This document shows, piece by piece, positions 53,042 through 64,000 of a stretch of 64,000 bases of DNA; position 1 is the stretch's first letter; each line of letters starts with the position of its first letter. The notes beneath the pieces are model-generated. The model did not search any database. It had not been told where the DNA came from and saw only the letters and a list, made by a program, of their open reading frames with translations. The position numbers and the translations under genes were made by a program. The DNA is from Litomosoides sigmodontis (taxonomy: Eukaryota; Nematoda; Chromadorea; Rhabditida; Onchocercidae): the NCBI GenBank assembly GCA_963070105.1, contig OY718804.1, positions 11,175,817 to 11,239,816 on the forward strand. Reading direction: 5' to 3'.

Positions 53042-56000
53042 TTACACATAATGATATCGTGCCGTAATGCGATCTACAAAATCTTCATCGGCGCTCGAAT
53101 CACGCCGATAGCACGATGGAGTTGTAAATGACACCACTGAAAAGGGTCCGACATGTTACAAATTTTGTAATGCTCAAATTTAAAAATCCATTCTCTTCTG
53201 AAGTCTCTTATTCGCTTGTTCAATGCTGGTATGTTGCTAATATACGATTCTTCGGTATCAAGAATTGAACCTTCTGGTGATGTTATACTTGCATATTTTC
53301 TGAATCTTTTGTTTACGAGATTAACAGGAGAAGTAACTGATCACCTTTTGGTTTTTCTGAATCTGAAGGTGTAAGAAGCGCCCCCTCCAAATTCAGTGGA
53401 AGAACCAAAGTTTCCAATTTTGATTGCCTGCAACGTTCAAAAATTGTGAAATTTTTGAGGAATAATTTTTAATTTTTTGAGAAATAATCGAAGCTCAAAA
53501 ATTCAGAAATTTTAGAGGAATAATTTTTTCACACAGAATCTCTTTCAGGGGCCTGCTCAGCTGTTCAGACGAGCTACGCTTTAATCTTTGTTAATGACTC
53601 ACCTTTTCTCAATACTTGGCGATTTACGATGTTTCGAAAACAGCGGCAAATCATGCAATTCAACAACTGTACGCTTTTCAGAACCTGAAAAACAAGGCGT
53701 TAATTATTTCGCTCTCCTTCTACCAAAATGTGATTTTATTAGTAAAAATAAAAATGACTACAAAATTGAAGCAGCGAAAAAACTTGGCAGCGTCTATCTT
53801 ATCTCCTACCATCAATGTGTCGCCTCAAAACTTCGAACTACAAATACCGCATCAGATGAGATACATACTTTGATGATATGAGCGGAAATAAAAATTGACT
53901 GGAAATGTCTTAAAATGTAATTTGCCATTTTTCACTTTACAATTATGCGATTTGTCGTTGTAATTTAAATTTATTTGCTAACTTATGGTTAGCATTAAGA
54001 GCTCTGATTTACATGATTCTGTCTTCTACGTGGAAATGCAAGACATTATTGAAATTTTGCATCAGTGGAATGAATTTCCGGTTTCTCTTCAGTTTCATTC
54101 GTATGGATATGATTTACTTTACTCGTTTTGCTAACAATGAAAACATGTCGGATTGAATGACATGCGAACCATTGGAATAATTGTTTGTTGCAGCGGCAGA
54201 TGAAGACATCAGTTGTGAATTGCCATCCTCGCTACCTTCGACGATCCTCCTCTCAGGCACTACTTCTAGAAATTCCCTTCCTCAGTTACCTTGATTTCTA
54301 GATGACTTATTGTACACTTCATCTTTGCTAGAGCAATGGTGAAGGTTAAAAACTGAAATTAGCAATTCAAAACTTCCCATAACTCCCTTACGTCATTCTT
54401 CCTTCAATTAATTCTGTGTAAATCTTAAAATGGAGAACACGAGGAAAACCTTTATGGTGTACTGAAGAAGCAATTCGATTAGATTTTGTGATTGTTGTGG
54501 TTGACAAGCGTCGTGCTTCATTAGCACATAGGCGTGTATTTGAATGACGATATCCGACGGTACTTTGTGAACTACCCGAATCACTGTGAAGCTCCGTAAT
54601 TGTTGGTGTGTGAGATCGAGCAATTTCTGATACAAACATTTCAAATGATTTTGGATGAATTGAAATTATTTAATGGTAAGATGGATGGCGGTTATCATTG
54701 CGTAAGTGGCTTAGTAGATGGATGCGCAGCAGGGAATATGAAATATTAATTAGATTAGAGAAGATACAGTACCAAAAGCTCTGATCGAAAAGTCTTCCTT
54801 CATCATCTGCAACTCTTGCGACAATTCCACTAGCAAGGACCCATACCCACGAATTTTGCTTCTCGATGCACCGCCTAACACTTTCAGGCGCTCTTTCAAT
54901 TCTGCTTGCCATGCTGCTTCTTGCTCGGTTAAAATTTTCTGTGTTGTCTGTAATTACCATAAAGACACTGAAACGTAGAAGTAATCAAAATGTATTTTTC
55001 ATACTGAACACTTACTCTGGAGAAGAAAGCTTTAAACGTAAGAAAAGGTTATAAGAAAGCTATGCTTTTTGAAAAGCACACGTAAGTCTAAGTGACAAGT
55101 TTTTAACCTATTGACATCAGTATTGATGGCAAAATTGAAATTTAATGTAACATGTTGGTAGTGAGTAGTACTTTGCTTTGCAAGAATGGCAAAATAATTA
55201 GTGATATCGGTAAGTTCACGTCGACCATGAAATCAATAAATGAATACAACGCGGTGCCACCAATCTTCTTGCCAAGCAAATCACGAATGACTTTAAGTAG
55301 TCGTGGCCATAACGCTGTCATCTGCTTCTCGAATGCTATTATCATCACTTTGAGCGCTACGAAAAAATAAATTTAATTTGCATGGAAGAAATTTTGGTAC
55401 ATTCAGAATGCTTCCTGAATTTCACAATATAACTTGCCAAAATTTGATAGCAAAAAGAATTCTTCCCCTGAAATTGCGACAAAAATATACCGAGAAATAT
55501 AGCTTGACAAGCTGTTTCACGAATGGCACGATGCGTTGTCACAGTTGCAGAATGACCACGTTCGGTTACGGACACGGAACCCTGTCGTCCGGACACATCC
55601 GTGATCGTCGGACCTTGCAAGAGAGAAAAAAAAGCATTCTTCGAAAATGTTGCTATTTTCTTATGTTACGGAAGTGGTAAATGTGAAATTGGACGATTAA
55701 AAAATTTACCAAATTTCGGCAATCAAATAAGCTGAATTCAAAAAAATTTCATAAATTTCAATTTAATAAAAAGGAATAATAATATGCGTCCATTTAAAAT
55801 AAAACGACAAAAATTAATTTAAAATAAAAATCAGTTAAGCAATAATGAAACTAAGAAAATGGAAGACGTATTACAGTGAGCATTGGATCCTCGCATTAAT
55901 GTAGACGCTAAGCCTGAGCTCATTAATGGAGCGACACTTTGACGTGGCAGTGGAGGACTGATTGCATTCTGCATCAAATTCAAGCAGAATATCAAATCAT

Positions 56001-59000
56001 TCGTTCGGAACTGCGGCTTATCTGAAGTTGCTATGCTTATTTCCGCTTAAAATGAAGGAGTCCTTCTTTCGTACTGCTCACTGCAGCAGGTTTTAGTGCT
56101 GTAGAAGAGGTGCGAAATGTGAGACTGTTCAATTTGCACCATTTGTTTCGAAATTTTTATCCACTCCACCACTCAGATGTTGCCAGCACAGACAGTAAAG
56201 TAAAAGGAAACCGTTTTTGACAGTTGCAGCTCGCAGGAACAGTGGAATTAAGACGTGACACAGTACAACCTCTAAGCGTTCTGCTGTTGGCCCAATTCCC
56301 TCGTTGCTACATAAATATTCCAGGGAAAACGCTGCCTAAATAAGTTTCACTTCGTAGAGGATACAAGTCAAGAAAAGAAATCAAAAGTCGAATTATTATG
56401 AATTGAAAAAAAGGAGCTGACATCTTTGCGAAACTTCTACCTGACCAAGCGCTTGCATCATAAAGGAAGCAAGTTTAAGAACGGCGTTGCAAAATGGCGG
56501 TGGTGGACAAGTGCCGTGTAATACAGTGGAAAATGCACCATTAGACTGAGCGAAAAGGTCATCATTTAATGGATCACCAATCATTATTCTTAAACACATC
56601 AGTGTTGTCGACTGAAAATGATTAAACGTCCAAAATGTTTATTTATAATCATTTTTAAAATACAATTTAATTTCATTAATGAATAAATACTACCTTTAAG
56701 GGATGTGAATGAGCAATGTAAGGATAGGCAACAAGCGTTTGATGTAAACCATTAAGCCAGTCTGTCAGTGCGGCCCAATTTGTTCGACGTCGAAAGATAA
56801 TTTTTTTGCCAATTTTTTGAATTGTCTTATCCAAACGTCGCAAAACGAAATTCAACGTCGGTCGATTACTCTCCACCGACCAGTCGGTTAATAGCAGAAT
56901 TACGGAGAAGTATCTATTAAAATTTAACATTGTTTTACAAAGAAAGAGAGAGATTTTAATTTTCAAAACGAAAATTATAAAAATGATTTGCGAAAAGACA
57001 AAGACACAAAAGAAATTAATAGATATAGAGGAGAATTACTTCTGTAGTCCAAGACAAGATATTGTACTGAGATCGTACGGTGCAATCTTCAATAGTGCGA
57101 GAGCAATTTCATTCAATTTCTGAAAGGTATGGATTCAATTTTCTGAATATTTTTATGTTTTCGACAGATTTTAACTTCTTAAAATTATTCAAATTCGGAA
57201 TGACCATTAAAGAAAGAGTAAAGGGTTAATTCTTGCTGTTTTTGCAAATCTCACTGGTTGCTTAAGATTTAATTCTTCGGGAAAGGTGTGAAATGCAATG
57301 GGAATGATTTAAATGTGAGAATCTCAATAGTTCTCTCGATGCTTCTATCTACTCACCACGTAACACTTATGATCGAATAGCTCTGGAATTTTGATATGCT
57401 CGGCATTCGATGCCAATTTACTAAGTTCCTTCAGCCGTGGCTTTGCTTTCTCGATAAATGTAGCTGCTAGCACAAGAAGAGCATCACGTGGACGGCGGAA
57501 TATTTCACGTTGTCCCTCAGAACTATCCATAGCATCCGATCCAACGACATTTTTTTTATCTTTCACACTCCTACCACATTAATTTTTCGATTAAATTCAC
57601 ATAAACAAACACAAAAGTTCCTCAGAAATATAAGTTAGTCGTCTAAAAAATAAAATCTCTACCAAATTAAGTTTTCCTTCCTCTTGCTGAAGATTTTGAC
57701 AGAGAAGACCATCAAAACTCGACTGTTCCCCTCTTATATCCAAGTTAATTTGAATTTCAATCAAAATATCAGTGGTATTATTGTGTTAGGAAATGGCAAT
57801 TATTTTAGAAATGATATGTATTCAATTTGCATGGAATTAAATCGCGCTTTTTCCCTAAAATTTCCAAAAACCATTCCAGTTAATCAGATGAAGAAAGAAG
57901 AAATCTACGAGTAATGCATTTTTGTTTCATCTTCGATCACAGTTGGCGGATCAAAGAACTGAGGCGAATCTGCAATGAACGATTTCCCTCGATCACTGAC
58001 ACTGTTGACAATATCGAACGTTCTTGTCGGTCCTCTAAAATAATTATTAATTAATGAATTCATCGAAAATTATCGATCGGGAACATTATTTCACCTCACA
58101 AAGACACCACCCCCATCCCCGTTTAAATTCATTAGGTAAAATAGACCTGGTGAGAACATCACAGCAATTCACCAATGCTTTCAATTCAACGCACAGTGTT
58201 GTATAGACAGATATTTCGTGTTTCACAGCCACTGCACTGTTGCCGTGCTCTACCGTATCCTTCTCTGTCTGTTCCAAGAAGTACGGTATCGTCGCTTGCA
58301 TCACTAACTGCAATGAATTAGCATGTTATGTGACGTAATAACGGAAACTCAAGGACTCCAATAGGCCTTTTCTGCAAAGTAATAAACTGGAAGAATTACA
58401 GCAAGTAAACATGAAGGTAAGCATTACCAACATCTGATAACAGCGTTGTGATTCAGGCGCAAAAACGCATACCGTTACGGCGCTTGCTAACGCATCCGTT
58501 AACAGATTAAACGTATTGGGATCGTCACGGTAGCACAAATCTAATGCCTAGGATAGGTGAAAATATTGTTAGTGTTTTCTTCAAAATCATACATTCACCT
58601 GAATAAATAAATCACTTCTGTCATGACAGACACTACGAATTATTTTATTATTTCACGTTCACGTAAAAATTACGTACCGGAAGTGTATAAATTTCACTGT
58701 TTTTCATCTATAAGATGAAACAACTAGCTAGCAGTTAATCATAAGCATATTGCTTAAAAATTTTCAATAATTCTGCGATATTCATTGTACATGTTATAGA
58801 AGGACGCCATTCAGCGAAAAAAGACAAAATGTTTTAGACAAGAAATAAGTTAGGTAAAGACAGAACTTGAGGAATTCAACATACTTTCAACGGCTTTGTT
58901 TCATTAACTAAATCCAATATACCGATTGGATCTTCCATTTCACCCATATCCTCCATACTGTGTAGCAAATTGAACCAATATTTCGCTTTTACCTTTAAAT

Positions 59001-62000
59001 AAACGAATTAAATAAAAGGAAAGAAAGGAAGGAAGGCGAGGGAATGAATATCCACCTTCATCGGATTCACTGCAAAATTACTATCAGTTGTGTCGAGGAT
59101 ATCTGCTACCGAGCCGGCCATTTGCAGTAAGAAAGGCTTTCGATGAAGGACGTAAAACTGTTTGCAAACGTATTCGATGGTACGGCAAAGTAGTGGATTA
59201 GTTTGACGCTGACTGTAACAACGTAGTATTGTTGGCATTATGAGGGAAAAGCCCTGAAAGAAAGGAGACAAAAGAACAATTCCGCAACTTCAAAATCTCT
59301 TCTTTCTCACTTGGAAGAAATACAAATACAGTGAAGAAGGCGAAACACTTCTGAATTGTTCCATCATTTCACTCAACCATCACTCTCTCTCTCTCCCTCT
59401 TTCTCTCTGTTATTGTTGAAGATATTCGAAGTGCCATAAGTGAGCACTACAGTTTCCACGTGCTACTACATAAGTTGAAGATCTCTCGAAAAGCAAGGGA
59501 ACACAACTTATTTACCAGAGATGGAAACCTTAAAGCTTACCTGATTGGTAAAGAGGGTACTGAAGTGTACAGCCATTGATAGATACGTGGCCATGCAACG
59601 ACGTAAAATTGTTACATTTTCACAATGTAACAATGTGACGCCATTGATAACGTTGATGAAGAGGTGCAAATCACCAAACATAAACGCATTTTCCATCTTC
59701 GCGAACATATCAGACATTAACTTAAAAATAAATGAATTTGAAATCTGAAATACGCTTTTCCTCTTCTAACAGTGAAGTGGGTCTGCAGACAGCATCAGTA
59801 AAATGTCTGAAAAACTTTGAAAATTTCATAGGACAACTCCTCATTTGAAATAAGGAGAATTGAAGTGAAAAGGAAGTTTACCAAGGTCCAGACGAATTTG
59901 TGTATGCTATCAATGGCATATAATTCACGGCCTAATGGGCCATTGTACATGCCAAAGCACGTTTCCAGACTTTTTCGTGGAAACGATGGTAAATGCGTAA
60001 ATTCATCGTGGAGGAAAAATATTCGTTGTGGTATCTGAAGAAAACGCTATTTCAAACATTTAGTTCGCCGTATTTGATATCATCTCATATCATACCATAT
60101 ATAATGCAATGGCCAATTTCTTAAAAATTCAAGAATTTTTATGAAATATTTAAATCGCATAAAAAGAGAAGGGATAGAAGAAGAAATATCCATTTACCAC
60201 ATTTTCAGGAGTGTGAGCAAGAGCGTTATGCGTTAGCAGTATTTTTCCCATTTCTATAAGTTTGTGCGTAAACGCTATTTGGCGCATTCGAAGATTCGCC
60301 TCGTCCGAATTCAGCTTAATCAGCGTCAACTGCGGATACAGCGAACGGTGAAAGAAGTAGAAATCTCTGAAGAACAGAAGAATATCAATTATTTAAAATA
60401 GCACTGGTATTCCACGTCCATTTGCATCGTAAGTAATTGAAGGAGTGGATATCCATCAGAAATTAAATTCTTTAAGAACATGAGTAAGCAGTATTTTTGA
60501 GTTACTGAAAATATTAGTAGATCACCGATAAACCGGATCGAAAGAAAAGGAAATCATTTGAAACTTGCCTGACGTATGATGAGGGATTATGAACTAAATT
60601 TCTCTTAGTATCAATAAGAAAATAATATTGACTATCGCTTTCAGGAATGTTAAAGAATTCGAGGCTGTCCTTAATTAACTGCTGAAACTGCGTTTCTTCA
60701 TGGATCGGAAATTGGGATGGAATTCCGCCAGCGCTGCTATCAGGCCCATGAATGATAATCTTTTTTGCGGATGGAACATTTGCGGTTATCATCAATGCCT
60801 GCTGAAAGTAGACAAAAAAATTTCTCCCTATATGCCACTGAAAAGTTTTCACACTGATCCTTGATTACTACTGTACTTCTTAAACAAGACAGTACAGTAA
60901 CACCTCTGCGGAAATCAGTGTTAATCGTACAGGTATGAGAATAGCAAGGAGTTTGAAAGTGACAACGCTTTTTGTGACATTCATTCATTGAAATCGAACT
61001 TCTAGAACAGAACTCTCTTACTATTCACTTACATCGCACTGTTCCTTCTTTAATGTTTGCTTCAGATCTTTAAAATACAATCCATGCACGTTTGGGACAA
61101 TAAGCCATATTACACTTAAGGCAATGGCAATAGCTTCATCACTTCCGTCACATGGACTTCGTACGTAATGCATTACAAAACCAAACTGTAAGTAAAAGAT
61201 TTAAAAGAACTAAATTATTGCTTCCATTTTAATTTTGCTATGTCACTCCTGGAAATAAATTGACTAAACTTACGAAATAATTCATTAATGTATAGGCAGT
61301 TTGACATGGCAAAGGTTGGAAACGTAATATCAGTTTTCGTAAGAGCAGCACTAAGTGTTCCTGAAAAGTAATCTTCCTATGATTACCTATTGATATCAAC
61401 ACAGACCTGAAAAGAGGGCTCACTCGTCCGTGCTATAACGCAACGCAATCCTATCAAGTGAACAAGTGATTATGATATCGATAATGCTAATTTACATCAT
61501 AAAAGCACAGCTATGCTTGATTGACGTAAATACATGCTTGCAGAGGCTTCTAAATGTCAAAGTTTTTCAAGAATTATTTTTGAAATTTGTCGAAATTCAC
61601 AAAACCTAAATGGAAATACAAGGATGAATAGGTTGTGCAGCAATTTGGTACAGTAAACATTAGGTTCACCCACCAAGAGTCCTATGAAACATAATATTTA
61701 ATGATTAAATACTTTCACAAATTCCGTTCCATCACAGAGAGGGAAGGATGCCATGAAATCAGGTGCGTGTATTTGCTCACGCAATAAAAACCTTTTCCAG
61801 AACAATAAGACTGAACTAAAACAATTCAAACAATGTCAACGTTGCATGATAAAAAAGGCACCGATAATATTTTCTTTCCCAAAAAAGTATAGATTGTCCT
61901 CGGAAGTGTGAGGAAATCCTGCGTGACGGCTTATTTTATTATTTTGGGGATTAGTGAAATACTCGGGAAACTTTACAATAACAAGCCAACTATTAATTCA

Positions 62001-63876
62001 AAAAAGTGTATGACAGTTGTTTAGGTAAGATGAAGCGAGAAAATAGTCTTACCTGACGCTCACGGTTGGTTAATTTTTCTAAGAAATGACGCAAGAATAA
62101 GGCCGGATCTTCTACGATGCACGACCAAATAATCTTCTTCACGGTATCGCTCACTGAAATCTTGTTGAAATTTAAAAGAAGGAAAATTAAATTAGCTTAC
62201 CTTTACAACACAGAACTGCCCACTGTTTATAGGATAACAGTGGTTATAAAACGCTTAAAATAAAAAAATACCGGATTTTCCGGAACTGTCCAGTTGCACG
62301 TCATCAAGCAGCTCGATGATCATCGGCACCACTGAAAGTAGCGATGACGGAAAAAGTGGTTGCGCAACTGGCATTTGCTGTCGTGAAGAGCCTGGATGAA
62401 CGTCACCCTCTGAAACGATCGCCTAAATTTCCATCGAAGAGAATTGGAAACAGGAAAGTGTGGGAAATTCTGTACAGTTCAATCAACCAATTTCCACTTG
62501 GACATTTCAGCTGTGTTTTTCACTTTCTGCTTTCCTTTTCTAAAAGAAGAAGGGAAGGACAGGCCTTCGCCAGTGTTGTCAGCCACGACTTGCTGCGTTT
62601 GATGGTGGAATGAAGCTGGCTCGTAAGCTGCTTGTTGCACAATGGCTGTGGCACGAAACGGAAAACTTTGACGCAAAGAACTTTCTCGTTCGTTTGCTTC
62701 ACGTACTGCCTGACGTACCATCTCTTGCTTCTGCTTTCGACGTGTCCGTGTCATCGTCATTATTGTCTGACTCTTAAATTTCATCACTATTTTTTCAGAT
62801 TCTTTATTATGTAATTTAAAGTAAGAAAGCCTTTTCTTTGGAAATCAAGAACGAGCCGTTCAGTTAAAAGATACTTCAGTCATCTTTAATGAGGTTATAT
62901 TAGCTTTAATAGAACAATCATTAATTACTGTTGCTTGCTCTTCCTCCTTCAGGCATAGCTCCTCAACCTTAGTCTTCACATGAGGCATCCAAGGTGGATC
63001 AACGGTCGATATATGGCTCTGGCCAACAGGAGGAGATGGTAATGTGAAGTCAATACCTGGTGGTGGAACCTGGAAACTGTAAACGTTCTCAAGAATATAG
63101 GCTAATTTTTGATAAACGTATCACTGAGGTTTATTATAGCAAAAATCTAAAAACATGTAGAAAAATGAAATTTTAAAATTTTAGTGGACTTTAAAGACGA
63201 GTTGTGCTCCATCTTCCATTTTCAGCCAAACATGAAAACGATTCCGCCACAAAGCATGAAAACGTCTTAATCCTTCCGAACGTGCGTTTGCATCGTCACT
63301 TAATAAACTATTCTTTATCACATTGACAGTTCCCTCGGGACTCCGCACCGATGATGCAATGAAAAGAGATGCTGAAATGGAGGTTTGACAGTGCGACAGA
63401 CGCAAATGAGAGTGCTCAAAGTCGCTCCAGCATTTCTTCACATGGACAACTTAATTTAAAAGGGCCTAAGCTTAAGAAGAAGAAGAAGAAGAGGAGGAAG
63501 AAGCGCTCCCAACTGCGCACGCGCTCGCCGTTCGCTTCATTTTAAGCACTGCAAGGAGGAGAGGAAAGTGACCAACCGGCGGAAGTGACAATGTGCTTGT
63601 CACGATGTAGAAGTAAGTGCCAGCAGATATCCACTACTGCTCGATAATCGTCACTGCACAGCACGAGGCAACTCTTCAGGAGAGTTGAAAAAGGTGAATG
63701 AGCTATGGACAACACTTGGCTGGCTATGTAGGAAAGCATTGCAGAAGGTGGCGGACCTCTTTGCGCCTGGCTTTTCTCGATCAGATCATCCGAATCCTGC
63801 AAAACTTGTCAGTTCATCGGACACGTGGGAATAGGTAGAAATTGACCTGACATCTGACACTTCCCACTTTCAACTG
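53042..63876 (-). CDS. unc-80: UNC-80, NALCN sodium-leak channel subunit (C-terminal half; 5' end beyond the window)
   Basis: Large cytosolic HEAT-like scaffold that holds the NALCN/NCA leak channel and UNC-79 together in neurons. 32 exons: 63796-63577, 63371-63190, 63069-62929, 62772-62524, 62422-62272, 62153-62053, 61360-61274, 61185-61033, 60801-60569, 60366-60198, 60034-59882, 59720-59541, 59253-59056, 58992-58885, 58547-58428, 58307-58147, 58034-57909, 57570-57357, 57119-57040, 56913-56694, 56611-56441, 56335-56212, 56030-55875, 55613-55491, 55356-55172, 54947-54773, 54626-54450, 54265-54123, 53837-53810, 53684-53603, 53427-53345, 53136-53042, plus a likely 10-codon exon 63876-63847. Phases agree: about 1,600 residues. 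Diagnostic: LWRNRFHVWLKMEDGAQLVF, FFNIPESDSQYYFLIDTKRN, KQFYVLHRKPFLLQMAGSVA, EIFRRPRDALLVL, KVMIIAFEKQMTALWPRL. The intron after 60569 has a perfect GC donor. The last five exons rest mainly on phase. Confidence 0.92.
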
Positions 63877-64000
63877 CTTTGAAAAGAAGGAAGGGAAGTT
63901 AAACATTCCCAGAAAGGAGTACTTCAAAATTATTCTTTTCCTTTCGTCCTTCTCTATTTTCCTCCATTTCGGTAAGCCTTTCTATAAGCAAACTTTGCAG
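63877..64000. other. Intron or start of an upstream unc-80 exon at the window edge
   Basis: Minus-strand sequence entering at the right edge (reads LQSLLIERL) could be coding, but its boundary is outside the window. Confidence 0.3.

Noticed and set aside
53588..53881. Plus-strand frames opposite the unc-80 3' exons
   Set aside because: The minus-strand exons 53603-53684 and 53810-53837 fit splice sites and phase; the plus frames are shadows.
54670..54960. Minus-strand frame reading ESVRRCIEKQNSWVWVLASG as a gene or transporter start
   Set aside because: A different frame of the same DNA (LTEQEAAWQAELKERLKVLG) joins unc-80 in phase on both sides and matches its helical region.

Overview
This is a multi-exon, AT-rich nuclear segment from a nematode. 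The evidence is a cuticle collagen with the nematode N-terminal domain, an MSP-domain protein, a tyrosinase ending in ShK domains, a close CED-4 homologue, UNC-80, and TTTNAG acceptors placed a few bases before start codons (spliced-leader sites). Introns of roughly 100-700 bp and low gene density fit a clade III (spirurid/filarial-like) worm better than Caenorhabditis. That placement is inference; no species marker was tested. All gene models were rebuilt by hand from splice sites, reading phase and remembered homology. Where I say phases agree, every exon junction keeps one open frame.

Layout. 1-2.9 kb: no gene found. 2.9-8.2 kb (+): tyrosinase with two ShK domains and a huge AT minisatellite in one intron. 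11.0-12.5 kb (-): tail-anchored MSP-domain protein. 14.3-18.9 kb (-): ced-4 orthologue, 11 exons. 20.5-21.4 kb (-): unrecognised small gene made of very short exons. 22.1-23.6 kb (-): cuticle collagen. 23.6-29.1 kb: mostly noncoding, with isolated coding-like islands. 29.1-31.5 kb (+): small RING-finger gene with an apparent frameshift. 33.6-36.1 kb (+): unrecognised membrane protein, followed by a hairpin carrying AATAAA on both strands. 37.2-37.4 kb: decayed C2H2 zinc-finger array. 37.4-37.8 kb (-): an 80-residue gene, divergent from SLY1/SCFD1 (38.3-43.2 kb, +). 43.6-44.1 kb (-): small membrane protein. 45.0-45.9 kb (-): PDCD6/ALG-2. 47.4-49.4 kb (-): EXOSC8. 50.0-52.1 kb (-): KCTD10/13/TNFAIP1-type adaptor. 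53.0-63.9 kb (-): 3' half of unc-80, which runs off the right edge.

The right-hand 20 kb is a run of same-strand genes (unc-80, KCTD, EXOSC8, PDCD6). The KCTD-EXOSC8 gap is about 0.6 kb and EXOSC8 has a spliced-leader-like site two bases before its ATG, so a nematode operon is possible there. Otherwise the genes have unrelated roles: cuticle (collagen; perhaps tyrosinase), cell death (ced-4), ER-Golgi traffic (SLY1 and possibly ALG-2), RNA decay (EXOSC8), ubiquitin ligation (RING, KCTD) and neuronal sodium leak (unc-80). I found no strong case for a wholly new system. The most notable signals are three GC-AG introns, a two-sided poly(A) hairpin, the zinc-finger relic, a frameshifted RING gene, and several small genes hidden in exons too short for simple ORF scans.
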